Part shown: positions 16,130-23,061 of the stretch, one piece after another
Position numbering within the stretch: position 1 is the stretch's first letter
Layout of the letters: each line of letters opens with the position of its first letter
The notes under the pieces: model-generated
The model's database searches: none
Told to the model about the DNA's origin: nothing
The model's input: the letters and a program-made list of their open reading frames with translations, nothing else
NCBI RefSeq assembly: GCF_030411955.1
Contig: NZ_JASNRA010000016.1
Coordinates: forward strand, 1-64,000
Reading direction: 5' to 3'
DNA from: Massilia sp. YIM B02443
GTDB lineage: Bacteria > Pseudomonadota > Gammaproteobacteria > Burkholderiales > Burkholderiaceae_D
DNA length: 64,000 nucleotides
Made by a program: the position numbers and the translations under genes

Positions 16130-16831
16130 ATGGAAACTATGGCAACGAGAATCGAGAAGCTTCTGTCGGACAAAAACGGCGGCAACCAATCCGAGATGGC
16201 GCGCTACATCGGCGTGAGTCCGCAGGCTGTGCAGAAGTGGGTGGCTGGCGAGTCCGAGCCGCGCGGGAAGAATCTCGACTTGGCGGCGGAATTTTTAGGC
16301 GTCACACCGGCGCACCTGAAGTTCGGGATCGCCCTTGACCAGCCAGCAGGCGCTGCAGCGCAGACCTTCCCGGGCATGATTCCGGTCCGCGGCGTCGAGC
16401 CGGACGACCCGAGCCTGACCCAAATTATGAAGGTGCGCATCAAAGTCCAGGCCGGCATCACCGGGTTCCAGGTCGAGCCCGAGCATCACGACGGTGAAAC
16501 GATGGGCGTACCGACGAGCTGGGTGCGCGGCGAGCGCCTGGTGATGTCGGACCTGTATGCAATTGTTGTGAAGGGCGAAAGCATGGAGCCGTCCCTATAC
16601 GACGGCGACGTGATCGTTGTGAACACGGCCGACAAGAAACTGACAGATGGGTCCGTGTATGCCGTCAATTACGAAGGCGAGGTGGTAGTAAAGCGGATGG
16701 TGCGGGATTCTGGAATGTGGTGGCTGGCCTCAGACAATGCGGACCAACGCAGATTTCACCGGAAGCTGTGCAAAGGCGCCGAATGCATCGTAATCGGGAA
16801 GGTCGTAAGAAAAGAGAGCACACATATTTAA
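16130..16831 (+). CDS. cI: CI-type phage repressor with LexA/S24 self-cleavage domain
   Basis: 233 aa. N-terminal HTH (NQSEMARYIGVSPQAVQKWVAGESEPRG), a linker, then an S24 peptidase domain with Ser in VVKGESMEPSLYDGDVI and Lys in EGEVVVKRMV. This is the Ser-Lys dyad that self-cleaves with RecA upon DNA damage, so the prophage is likely SOS-inducible. The usual Ala-Gly cleavage site is probably in the linker region (near VQAGITG). ATG 16139 is an alternative start. Nearly adjacent operators suggest autoregulation. Confidence 0.96.
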   Translation: METMATRIEKLLSDKNGGNQSEMARYIGVSPQAVQKWVAGESEPRGKNLDLAAEFLGVTPAHLKFGIALDQPAGAAAQTFPGMIPVRGVEPDDPSLTQIMKVRIKVQAGITGFQVEPEHHDGETMGVPTSWVRGERLVMSDLYAIVVKGESMEPSLYDGDVIVVNTADKKLTDGSVYAVNYEGEVVVKRMVRDSGMWWLASDNADQRRFHRKLCKGAECIVIGKVVRKESTHI

Positions 16832-16840
16832 GAGGCTTGA

Positions 16841-17302
16841 GTGAAGAAATTGACAGCGGTACTTTCTAGCGCAGTATTGGCGATAATAGTTGTATTTGCA
16901 GGAATTTTTATCTGGAAATTCGAGGACTGGATAAAAATTCCCAAAGCTCGCGAGGCTATTCAATCAGCGCTCCGCGACCCCTCCAGTGCTCAATTTCGAA
17001 ATGAGAAGTTGACCAAGTTAGGCGTACTTTGTGGCGAGGTGAATTCGAAAAATTCTATGGGCGGGTATGTCGGATTCAAGAAATTTATATCCGTAGCGCC
17101 AGGGGCGAACTATATCGAAGGTGCCGGCCGCATTGGAGAGGAGTCAACGGACGACATGATCGCCCGAATGGACAAGGAGATTGTGATTATGAAGCGATTT
17201 ACCGCTGCTGAGTTTGAGCACCCTTCCAAAGATCAAATAACGGAATTTGCCGTAGCTGAAATATTTAGAGACAAATGGGCAGAACTCTGCGAAGAGTCCT
17301 AA
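16841..17302 (+). CDS. Membrane-anchored small protein with DPSSAQFRN motif
   Basis: 153 aa from GTG 16841 with an AAGAGG site ahead. One N-terminal hydrophobic helix (VLSSAVLAIIVVFAGIFIW), then a periplasmic or extracytoplasmic domain with ALRDPSSAQFRN and LCGEVNSKNSMGGYVGFKKF, a pattern I know from a widespread uncharacterised family in proteobacteria and phages. Lower GC than its neighbours and only 9 bases after cI, so likely expressed in the lysogen. A lysogenic-conversion gene of unknown effect. Confidence 0.8.
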   Translation: MKKLTAVLSSAVLAIIVVFAGIFIWKFEDWIKIPKAREAIQSALRDPSSAQFRNEKLTKLGVLCGEVNSKNSMGGYVGFKKFISVAPGANYIEGAGRIGEESTDDMIARMDKEIVIMKRFTAAEFEHPSKDQITEFAVAEIFRDKWAELCEES

Positions 17303-17402
17303 AAATTGTCACGGCAATTTTGGAAGCTGTAAGTGATAGCTTGAAGGCGAATCAGCACGCCAAGTTGCTGAGATTGTAAACAAAGGGAAAAGGAGATAGC
17401 AT

Positions 17403-17504
17403 ATGGCAACACAACCGACGTCGCCACCGCCACGGGAAGAAAAGAATCACGTTCCTCGGCCGGCGGAGCATCGCCCTCCCCCTCCTCCACCTGAGCGGAA
17501 ATGA
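17403..17504 (+). CDS. Proline-rich micro-protein paired with the SLATT-like gene
   Basis: 33 aa starting MATQPTSPPPREEKNHVPRP and ending in six prolines before ERK. 10 prolines precede the terminal PPPPPP-containing segment at intervals, giving an extended polyproline chain. ATG 17403 has an AAAAGGAGA ribosome site 7 bases ahead. Its stop overlaps the next start (ATGA, 17501-17504), so the two are translationally coupled. No domain. A regulatory or scaffold partner for the membrane protein is plausible but unproven. Confidence 0.7.
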   Translation: MATQPTSPPPREEKNHVPRPAEHRPPPPPPERK

Positions 17505-18016
17505 CCACACTAGACCCTGATCTTTGGAAGCATTTTTGCAATCGTCGAAGCGACATCCGCTTGCGCGCGCTGATGAATCGAATGTACTACCAGGAGCGCC
17601 AGCGGATATTTGAGCTGCGCGAGGGTCTAGTAAAAGTTGTTTCCCTACTCGCTGGCTCTGCGGCGCTGGCAAAGGTCGCCGATCCGCAAATTGTGCAATG
17701 GTGCGCGGTGGTAATTACGGCCAACACCGCCGCCTCACTAGTGTTCGGGTTTGGCACAAAGGCTCGAGACAGTGCAAAGCGCAGCTCAGAATGGGCACTG
17801 CTCGAGCGCGACATTGAGGCGCGAGGTGAGCGCAGCTTTGTCGAAGCGGACCTCAATACGTGGTGCGCTCGCTGCAATGAGATTGAGGCGTCCGAACCGG
17901 CCGCGCATCCAGGCCTACTTGAGCGGTGTTATATTCGCGCCTGCGAAACTCTGGGTAGCACCCCCGGCAAAGCATCGTTCTGGCGGAGACACCGCCCCGC
18001 AATCTTTATCCCCTAG
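17501..18016 (+). CDS. SLATT-like two-helix membrane protein
   Basis: 171 aa. A basic coiled region (residues 1-40, RLRALMNRMYYQERQRIFELR), two adjacent hydrophobic segments (VVSLLAGSAALAKVA near 46-60; WCAVVITANTAASLVFGFG near 67-85), then a charged helical C-terminus with GERSFVEADLNTWCARCNEIEASEP. This matches the topology of SLATT-type proteins, proposed pore-forming effectors in bacterial defence, and a prophage family with the same ERDFTEADLNRW-like motif. Located between cI and the second operator. Defence role is inference. Confidence 0.7.
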   Translation: MTTLDPDLWKHFCNRRSDIRLRALMNRMYYQERQRIFELREGLVKVVSLLAGSAALAKVADPQIVQWCAVVITANTAASLVFGFGTKARDSAKRSSEWALLERDIEARGERSFVEADLNTWCARCNEIEASEPAAHPGLLERCYIRACETLGSTPGKASFWRRHRPAIFIP

Positions 18017-18034
18017 AATTCCTCATCGCCGATC

Positions 18035-18054
18035 GTTCCCGCCATAGCGGGAAC
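18035..18054. repeat. REP-like hairpin (gttcccgc stem) inside the prophage
   Basis: gttcccgc-cata-gcgggaac, an 8-bp perfect stem. The same stem with a different loop occurs outside the prophage at 24450-24469. It follows the SLATT-like gene and precedes a terminator. Confidence 0.6.
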
Positions 18055-18063
18055 TCCGTGTAG

Positions 18064-18089
18064 ACCCCGCCCAGCGCGGGTATTTTTTC
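18064..18089 (+). terminator. Terminator after the SLATT-like gene
   Basis: GC-rich stem (ccccgc with gcgggt) around 18065-18081, followed by tattttttcg. It would end the cI to SLATT-like transcript before the second operator cluster. Confidence 0.65.
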
Positions 18090-18158
18090 GCCCGCATCTC
18101 GGGCAAGAAGTCAGCTGCCTTTGTCGAAAGTTGCGCCCTACCTGCTTTCGCCGCTGAC

Positions 18159-18208
18159 TACAACTTTTTCTTGCAATCGCATTTTTGATGCTGTAACCTA
18201 TGGTTGTA
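18159..18208. promoter_or_regulatory. Second repressor-operator cluster ahead of the rightward operon
   Basis: TACAACTTTTTCTTGCA (18159-18175) is nearly the same as the middle immunity operator. TGTAACCTATGGTTGTA (18192-18208) is the exact reverse complement of the first immunity operator; with one more base on the outer side the identity is 18 of 18. Both sites lie between a terminator and the rightward accessory operon, about 190-240 bases before its first start. Also in 18017-18398: one REP-like hairpin, the terminator and no gene. Confidence 0.8.
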
Positions 18209-18398
18209 GTGAAGAGCAGGAAGTGTCCAAACAGCGCGGTTTGCGAAGTGCCCATCAACCGGTGTTTCGAAGGAGCGAGCCGCGCTGTGTGGTAGCTGGC
18301 AGGACTCAAGCGTTCTGCGTCGCTTTTTGAAGTACGAGGCCTGCTGGCCGCCGCAACCAACACCGCCGGAGCGCCGGCACGAACGAAAGGATCCGGGC

Positions 18399-18875
18399 AT
18401 GGCCCAGCAATACGACACCGAGTACCTCAGCCAGGCGATCGACGAAGAGATCGAGCTGGCAATGCTCGACAAGAAACTGAAAGGCCTCAAGCCGCGCAGC
18501 CTCTACTTCGACGTGCCGGTGCACCAGAAGGTGGCGCGCGGGTCGCTGGTCGGGATGTATGGCGGTTTGCACTCGGTCGACCTGCCGCGCTACCGCCGCA
18601 ACCCGCGCGACGCCGGCGAGCTGGCGATCCGCCGCGGCGTGAACGTAAAGCACGACCACGACGACTACAGCGTGTCGGCTTCCTACGGCAGCAGCCGGCG
18701 CGCGGTCACCGAGTTCTACGGCGAGCACCCTGACGTCGCTGCCGCCACTATGGCCGCGATCACCCGCGCCGCGATCCAGTTGCTGATCGAGCAGCGCGAT
18801 GAAGCTGCGGCGCTCAACCCTACCCGCTCGAAGTCGAGCCGCCAGCCCCGCGCCCGGGCAAAAACGAAAGAGTGA
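18399..18875 (+). CDS. First gene of the rightward phage operon, unknown function (158 aa)
   Basis: ATG 18399 is chosen because of a GAAAGGA site 8 bases upstream. Acidic N-terminus with two helices (LSQAIDEEIELAMLDKKL), a central SLYFDVPVHQKVARGSLVGMY, an HDHDDYSVSASYG hairpin and a basic Arg/Lys tail (SKSSRQPRARAKTKE). No family recognised. Expression should be repressed by CI through the upstream operators. Confidence 0.75.
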   Translation: MAQQYDTEYLSQAIDEEIELAMLDKKLKGLKPRSLYFDVPVHQKVARGSLVGMYGGLHSVDLPRYRRNPRDAGELAIRRGVNVKHDHDDYSVSASYGSSRRAVTEFYGEHPDVAAATMAAITRAAIQLLIEQRDEAAALNPTRSKSSRQPRARAKTKE

Positions 18876-18882
18876 GGACGAC

Positions 18883-19020
18883 ATGCGTTACCGCATCACC
18901 ATCTGCACCGCCGCCGACGCCGCGCCGGTCACGTACACCGCCATCGGCGACCGCGATGCCCTGCAGGACGCCGCGTACGAAGGCGGAGCCCTGGGCGTCA
19001 CGGTCATTTGCGAGGACTAA
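18883..19020 (+). CDS. Small phage protein (45 aa)
   Basis: Short alpha/beta protein (RYRITICTAADAAPVTYTAI), 7 bases after the preceding gene with a GAGGA site. The beta-strand then helix then strand arrangement suggests a complete tiny fold. Unknown function. Confidence 0.6.
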   Translation: MRYRITICTAADAAPVTYTAIGDRDALQDAAYEGGALGVTVICED

Positions 19021-19022
19021 CC

Positions 19023-19205
19023 ATGGCCCGAGCAAAGCGCCGCGTCTGGCGCGCGTCCAGCGCCGATAGCCAGGGCATGACGCAGGCCGATCTGGACGCG
19101 ATCAAGAACTACCGGGCGAACCGCGGTTCGCAGCGCTACTACCGCGACCTGAAAGCGATCGACGACAAGACCCCATCCACCCAACCGGACGACACGAAAA
19201 AATGA
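19023..19205 (+). CDS. Small basic phage protein (60 aa)
   Basis: Basic N-terminus (MARAKRRVWRASSADS) and a charged helix (TQADLDAIKNYRANRGSQRYYRDL). Its stop overlaps the next ATG (ATGA). Possibly nucleic-acid binding by charge only. Confidence 0.6.
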   Translation: MARAKRRVWRASSADSQGMTQADLDAIKNYRANRGSQRYYRDLKAIDDKTPSTQPDDTKK

Positions 19206-19591
19206 ACATGACCGCCAGCACGCAAGCACCGGCGCCGGAAGTTCCGCAGCGCCGCTTCGATGACCACGCCTTTTCCGGCCGCCCGCTGGACTGGGGCGAT
19301 GAGGGCACGCCTTTCGATGGCTCCAGCGTGGTGTACTTCTGCCGCATCCGCAATGCGCTGCCGGTGCACTGGCACGAGATCCGGACGAAGGAGCACCTGC
19401 TCGACGTCCAGGCCGACGCCGCGCGCTACGAGCTGCGGATCCTGTTCACCGTCCCGGTTGACGATCTGGTGCGCGCGCCGATCGCGCACGTCGCCATGGC
19501 GCGCACGCGGCTGGACACGATCCAACGCGCCGCCGGCGCCGCCATCGCCAACATGCGCGCTGTCGCCTGCGAGTTCAAGGAGCTGTCATGA
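19202..19591 (+). CDS. Unknown phage protein (129 aa)
   Basis: Coupled by ATGA to both neighbours. Contains a beta-rich core (VVYFCRIRNALPVHWHEI, ARYELRILFTVPVDDLV) and two C-terminal helices (TRLDTIQRAAGAAIANMRAVA). Unrecognised; the overlapping layout supports real translation. Confidence 0.65.
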   Translation: MNMTASTQAPAPEVPQRRFDDHAFSGRPLDWGDEGTPFDGSSVVYFCRIRNALPVHWHEIRTKEHLLDVQADAARYELRILFTVPVDDLVRAPIAHVAMARTRLDTIQRAAGAAIANMRAVACEFKELS

Positions 19592-19689
19592 GCCAGCCCC
19601 CGCTGCGCGCCGTCGGGTGCCATGTCGCCTGGGTTCTGACCTGGGTCGCAGCGTGCACCACCGCAATCCTCACCGGGCTGCCGCAATGA
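19588..19689 (+). CDS. Single-pass micro membrane protein (33 aa)
   Basis: Short polar N-terminus, then one hydrophobic helix (VAWVLTWVAACTTAILTGL). Overlaps the genes before and after by ATGA. Tiny membrane peptides of this kind are common in phage early operons; role unknown. Confidence 0.55.
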   Translation: MSQPPLRAVGCHVAWVLTWVAACTTAILTGLPQ

Positions 19690-19814
19690 TCCGCCGCATC
19701 GCCCAGGCACTGGTGTTCGTGCTGGCCTTCCTGATCATCGTGGCCGAAGTGCAGCGCGCCGACGACGAAGCAGCAGCGCGCGCGGCAGCCGCCTTCTACG
19801 GAGCGCGGCCGTGA
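19686..19814 (+). CDS. Single-pass small membrane protein (42 aa)
   Basis: One strong N-terminal hydrophobic helix (IAQALVFVLAFLIIVAEV), then an acidic/Ala-rich helix. Next gene starts inside its 3' end (GTG 19811, overlap 4). Could also be an uncleaved signal anchor. Confidence 0.55.
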   Translation: MIRRIAQALVFVLAFLIIVAEVQRADDEAAARAAAAFYGARP

Positions 19815-19996
19815 CGTTCGAAGAACTGCGGGTCACCTACCAGTGCCCGGAACAGATGGCGCGCGACCTGTTCGCGCAGCTGGCCGCCTGCCAGGCGCTG
19901 CACACGATGGAGCAAGCCTTGCGCGCCAAGGCCGAAAACAAACTGGCAGCGGCCGCAGCGCCGCGCCGCACATACCGACAAGACGAGGAGAAGTGA
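19811..19996 (+). CDS. Small helical phage protein (61 aa, GTG start)
   Basis: Mostly coiled-coil-like (MARDLFAQLAACQALHTMEQ) with a basic C-terminus. GTG start at 19811 overlaps the preceding stop; its TGA shares one base with the next ATG (TGATG). Unknown function. Confidence 0.55.
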   Translation: MTFEELRVTYQCPEQMARDLFAQLAACQALHTMEQALRAKAENKLAAAAAPRRTYRQDEEK

Positions 19997-20340
19997 TGAG
20001 CAACGAACAGAACACCCAGGCCGGCGCCAACTTCCTGACGAACGACCAGATCGCCGCCGGCGCGGCCATTGAATGCGATCACGGCGCCCCGATCGGCCGG
20101 AACGTCGCCATCGACGTGTTCGACGCGATGCGCGCGGCCGCCCCTGTCGCGGCACAAGCCGGTCAGGTAGCGGTGCCGGGACAAGCTGATATCGAATGGA
20201 GTCATGATGTTCAGGAGCGGCTGATCGCAGCTGGCGTCGATGAGAGCGACGAAGTACGCGGCTTGATGGCCGAGGCTGCGTCCCTGTTGGCCGCACTGAC
20301 CGGTCGTCCCGCCCCATCGCCAGCAAAGGAATCGAAATGA
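19996..20340 (+). CDS. Unknown phage protein (114 aa)
   Basis: Polar N-terminus, middle NDQIAAGAAIECDHGAPIG, an Ala/Val/Gln-rich linker and a C-terminal helix (DEVRGLMAEAASLLAALTG). Overlaps the Ead-like gene by ATGA. Not recognised. Confidence 0.6.
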   Translation: MSNEQNTQAGANFLTNDQIAAGAAIECDHGAPIGRNVAIDVFDAMRAAAPVAAQAGQVAVPGQADIEWSHDVQERLIAAGVDESDEVRGLMAEAASLLAALTGRPAPSPAKESK

Positions 20341-21719
20341 GCCAGCCTACCGCATCCCCTGAACTGCCGGACCTCGACCACCTGGAAGCGCTGGCGCGCG
20401 CGGCAACGCCTGGCCCATGGGCCTACCAAGAAGACTCGGACGCCTACACTCACATCGTCCGGCCTGTCGCCAGCCCTGGCTGGATTATTGCCAGCGCGAC
20501 GCAGACCAGCAAGCCGGAAGGCGAAGCTAATGGCCGCTGGATCGCCGCCGCCAACCCTGCCGCAGTGCTGGCCCTAATCGCCCTTGCTCTCCGCGCCAAG
20601 CCAGAGGGCGAAGCACGCCCGACCGACGATAACCTGTGGGACGAAACGCTGCGTGACCGCGACACCTACCACGAATGGGCCGACAAGCTGGCGGAGGCAA
20701 TCAGCAAGCATTTCGATGCTTACATCGGCGAGCACAGCAACACCAACTGCCCATGGCATGAGGCGCTGGAAGCGATTGAAAGCGCGCCGCCAGCCAGCAA
20801 GCCAGAGGGCGAAGCATCGCAAGCCACGGCGTTGAACGGCCGGATCACTGGCGCGCATGCGTGTTTTAGCGAAGCCATGCCGCCCGGCAGTCTCACGTCG
20901 ATCGGGCATGCGCACGTCTACAAGGCGCTGCAAGCCGCGATTGCGCACTATGTTGCGCATCAGCCAGCCGCCCAGCATGCAGAGAGCGGCGCACGGTGCG
21001 ATACCTGCGGCGGAAGCGGCCAATACAGCTACGGGAACAGCGGTAGCGCAGAAGACGGCAACGCGCCGGTAATGGAGCCCTGCCCGGAATGTGGGCATGC
21101 AGAGAGCGGCGCGCATCACCTGACACCAGAGAATGTGGGCGCTGTCATCAAAGACCTGCGCGAAATTGAAGACGGGTCCACCGCATTCCCGGTCGAGCAC
21201 CGCGATTGGCGTACGCAAGCGGGTGTGTTGGTCCGCATTATCGAATCGCTCGCCGCTCAGTCCCAAGGCGCGCAGGCGGTTGATGATGAAGTTCCGCCGC
21301 TGACCATGGCAGTGTACGGGACGCGCACCAATCTGGAACTTGAGAAACAGCGCCGCGCCGCTCTTGCCGCGAAGGCCGAAGCGCCGGCCGCCCAGCAAGC
21401 CGCAGCACCTGGCGCGCCGAAAATCCGTGAGCATCGCCCTTTGTGCCATCAGTGCAATGGACGCGGCCTGATCGGCCTGTTGACCTCGCTTCGCTGTAAC
21501 GCGTGCAGTGGAACCGGCAGAGTGGCCGCCCCTAGCGCCCCCGGCACACCGGAAGCGCCGGCCGAGATCGAAAAGGCGCTACGCGAGCTAATGTCGATCG
21601 TCCGCATTCATAGCGACGCCACGGACGAGAATTTCGCTTGGGCTGAAATGCAGTATGCCGAGGAAGTGCTGCGCGCCGCCCAGCTCGACGGCGGCCAGGG
21701 AGAGGGAGAAAAGGCATGA
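20337..21719 (+). CDS. Ead/Ea22-like phage protein with zinc-finger modules
   Basis: 460 aa. The LDHLEALARAATPGPWAYQ opening and NPAAVLALIALALRAK segment are typical of Ead/Ea22-like proteins of lambdoid b-region/early operons. The body is modular: three K-PEGEA linker repeats (near residues 58, 88 and 152), two HAESGA repeats and two DnaJ-type CxxCxGxG zinc motifs (CDTCGGSG ... CPECG; CHQCNGRG ... CNACSGTG). Function of this family is not established; it is accessory and very mosaic. Confidence 0.75.
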   Translation: MSQPTASPELPDLDHLEALARAATPGPWAYQEDSDAYTHIVRPVASPGWIIASATQTSKPEGEANGRWIAAANPAAVLALIALALRAKPEGEARPTDDNLWDETLRDRDTYHEWADKLAEAISKHFDAYIGEHSNTNCPWHEALEAIESAPPASKPEGEASQATALNGRITGAHACFSEAMPPGSLTSIGHAHVYKALQAAIAHYVAHQPAAQHAESGARCDTCGGSGQYSYGNSGSAEDGNAPVMEPCPECGHAESGAHHLTPENVGAVIKDLREIEDGSTAFPVEHRDWRTQAGVLVRIIESLAAQSQGAQAVDDEVPPLTMAVYGTRTNLELEKQRRAALAAKAEAPAAQQAAAPGAPKIREHRPLCHQCNGRGLIGLLTSLRCNACSGTGRVAAPSAPGTPEAPAEIEKALRELMSIVRIHSDATDENFAWAEMQYAEEVLRAAQLDGGQGEGEKA

Positions 21720-21946
21720 GCACGACATTCTCGAAGAACGGTTCCGCTGCCCTGATGCACGCAATTATGATCGGGTCGAATGAGGGCGACCAAGTCATGA
21801 TCGCGGCAGCGACTCCGGCACTACTAAAGCGCGCATTCGCCGATCTCGTTGGAGGCAAGCTGAAGAATGAGGACATTTCTCACGTGGCCGTCTGCGAGGC
21901 TGAACTTGCTGGACTTCTTCAATTCCAAGGAGCCGACCATGGCTAA
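21716..21946 (+). CDS. Unknown phage protein (76 aa)
   Basis: Helical protein with GSNEGDQVMIAAATPALLKRAF. ATGA overlap with the preceding gene, and the next gene starts 8 bases before its end. No known family. Confidence 0.6.
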   Translation: MSTTFSKNGSAALMHAIMIGSNEGDQVMIAAATPALLKRAFADLVGGKLKNEDISHVAVCEAELAGLLQFQGADHG

Positions 21947-22601
21947 CCCCTCCCATGACAAGGGCAATATCACCGACGCCGAGATCGCCGGCATAATGGG
22001 CTGGCGCGGGCCAGGCGTCTATTCGGGCCCGACTCTGCGCAAGATCCGCGAGATCATCAACCACGTGCTGCGCGTCGAGCGCGCCACCCCGCCATCGCCC
22101 AGCACCGCGCCCGAGTCTTCGCAATTCGCGAATCGAGAAAACGGCGAGGCGTATAACAGCCGTTTAACCAGTGAGGTGGACGAGCGCGCAGCATTCGAGG
22201 CGTGGCATCACAGCCATTTCGGGGTGCACGTTCACCGCGCGCAGGCTCATCACGGTGGCGACAAGCGAGGGCTGGAGTACTGGAGCGACTACACCAATAA
22301 CTCTTGGGCGGCTTGGCAGGCTCGCGCCGTCCTTGCTTCTCGCCCTGCTGAGGTGGACGACGAAGGGCTGCCGCCGCTGCCGGCCGCGTCGGCGCGCGCA
22401 TATGTGCAGAACGGCTACCGGCGCGCCAGCGTGTTGTCGGGACCGGGCGAGCCGCTGTTCACCGCCGAGCAGTACCGCCAGGGCCAGCGCGATGCGGTGG
22501 CGGCATACCGGGCGGCGAAGGAATTCTGCGACAAGAACTGCCTTTCGTACCGGCGCGAGCCAGGGTGCTCGATGGGCAAGCTCTGTGTGTCGGAGCCGTG
22601 A
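21939..22601 (+). CDS. Unknown phage protein (220 aa)
   Basis: ATG 21939 has AAGGAG 7 bases upstream. The N-terminal ~45 residues contain an HTH-like segment (DAEIAGIMGWRGPGVYSGPTL). Later, EVDERAAFEAWHHSHFG, LEYWSDYTNNSWAAWQARA and a C-terminal Cys pair region (CDKNCLSYRREPGCSMGKLC), all common in the Ead-like accessory class. Likely mosaic accessory protein; function unknown. Confidence 0.65.
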   Translation: MANPSHDKGNITDAEIAGIMGWRGPGVYSGPTLRKIREIINHVLRVERATPPSPSTAPESSQFANRENGEAYNSRLTSEVDERAAFEAWHHSHFGVHVHRAQAHHGGDKRGLEYWSDYTNNSWAAWQARAVLASRPAEVDDEGLPPLPAASARAYVQNGYRRASVLSGPGEPLFTAEQYRQGQRDAVAAYRAAKEFCDKNCLSYRREPGCSMGKLCVSEP

Positions 22602-22807
22602 TGATCGACCTGAGCAACATCACGCACACCGCGCGGCGCCAGCACCAGTGCGCCGGCTGCGGCCTGACCGTGCACGCCGGCGAGCGGTACGTGCGCGCCC
22701 AGGTGCCGGGCGGCGGGCGCGCGGCGAAGCGGGCGTTCCATGGCAAGTGCTACACGGCCATGGCCGAGAATATTAACAAGGAGAATGCGCATGAGCGCAA
22801 TATTTGA
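22601..22807 (+). CDS. Small zinc-finger phage protein (68 aa)
   Basis: HQCAGCGLTVHAGERYVRAQ ... FHGKCYTAMAE gives a CxxC, later HxxxC pattern, i.e. a treble-clef-like zinc knuckle. Shares one base with the preceding stop (TGATG) and overlaps the next gene by 17 bases. Confidence 0.65.
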   Translation: MIDLSNITHTARRQHQCAGCGLTVHAGERYVRAQVPGGGRAAKRAFHGKCYTAMAENINKENAHERNI

Positions 22808-23051
22808 ACTATCGCTCCCGTCCGAGACGCTGACGCCTGACGAGGTGACCGACATATCGGGCTGCAAGCGCGCAAACGACCAGGTCGAATGGCTGAAGCG
22901 AAACGGGTGGCTTTTCATCCTGAATCGCGCAGGAATGCCTATTATCGGACGGCTGTACGCGCGCCTGAAGCTCGCTGGCATCAATCCGGCGCTGCTGGCG
23001 GCGCCGGCTGGCGAAGGGGGTTGGCAGCCTGATTTCTCGAAGGTTCAATAA
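22791..23051 (+). CDS. DUF4224 protein, probable excisionase-like partner of the integrase
   Basis: 86 aa. LTPDEVTDISGCKRANDQVEWLKRNGW, then GMPIIGRLYARLKLAG and a WQPDFSKV end are the DUF4224 signature. This family nearly always lies just upstream of phage tyrosine integrases and has a winged-helix-like shape, so it may act as a recombination directionality factor. AAGGAG sits 7 bases before ATG 22791. It ends 10 bases before the integrase. Confidence 0.85.
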   Translation: MSAIFELSLPSETLTPDEVTDISGCKRANDQVEWLKRNGWLFILNRAGMPIIGRLYARLKLAGINPALLAAPAGEGGWQPDFSKVQ

Positions 23052-23061
23052 CAGGTAGGCA

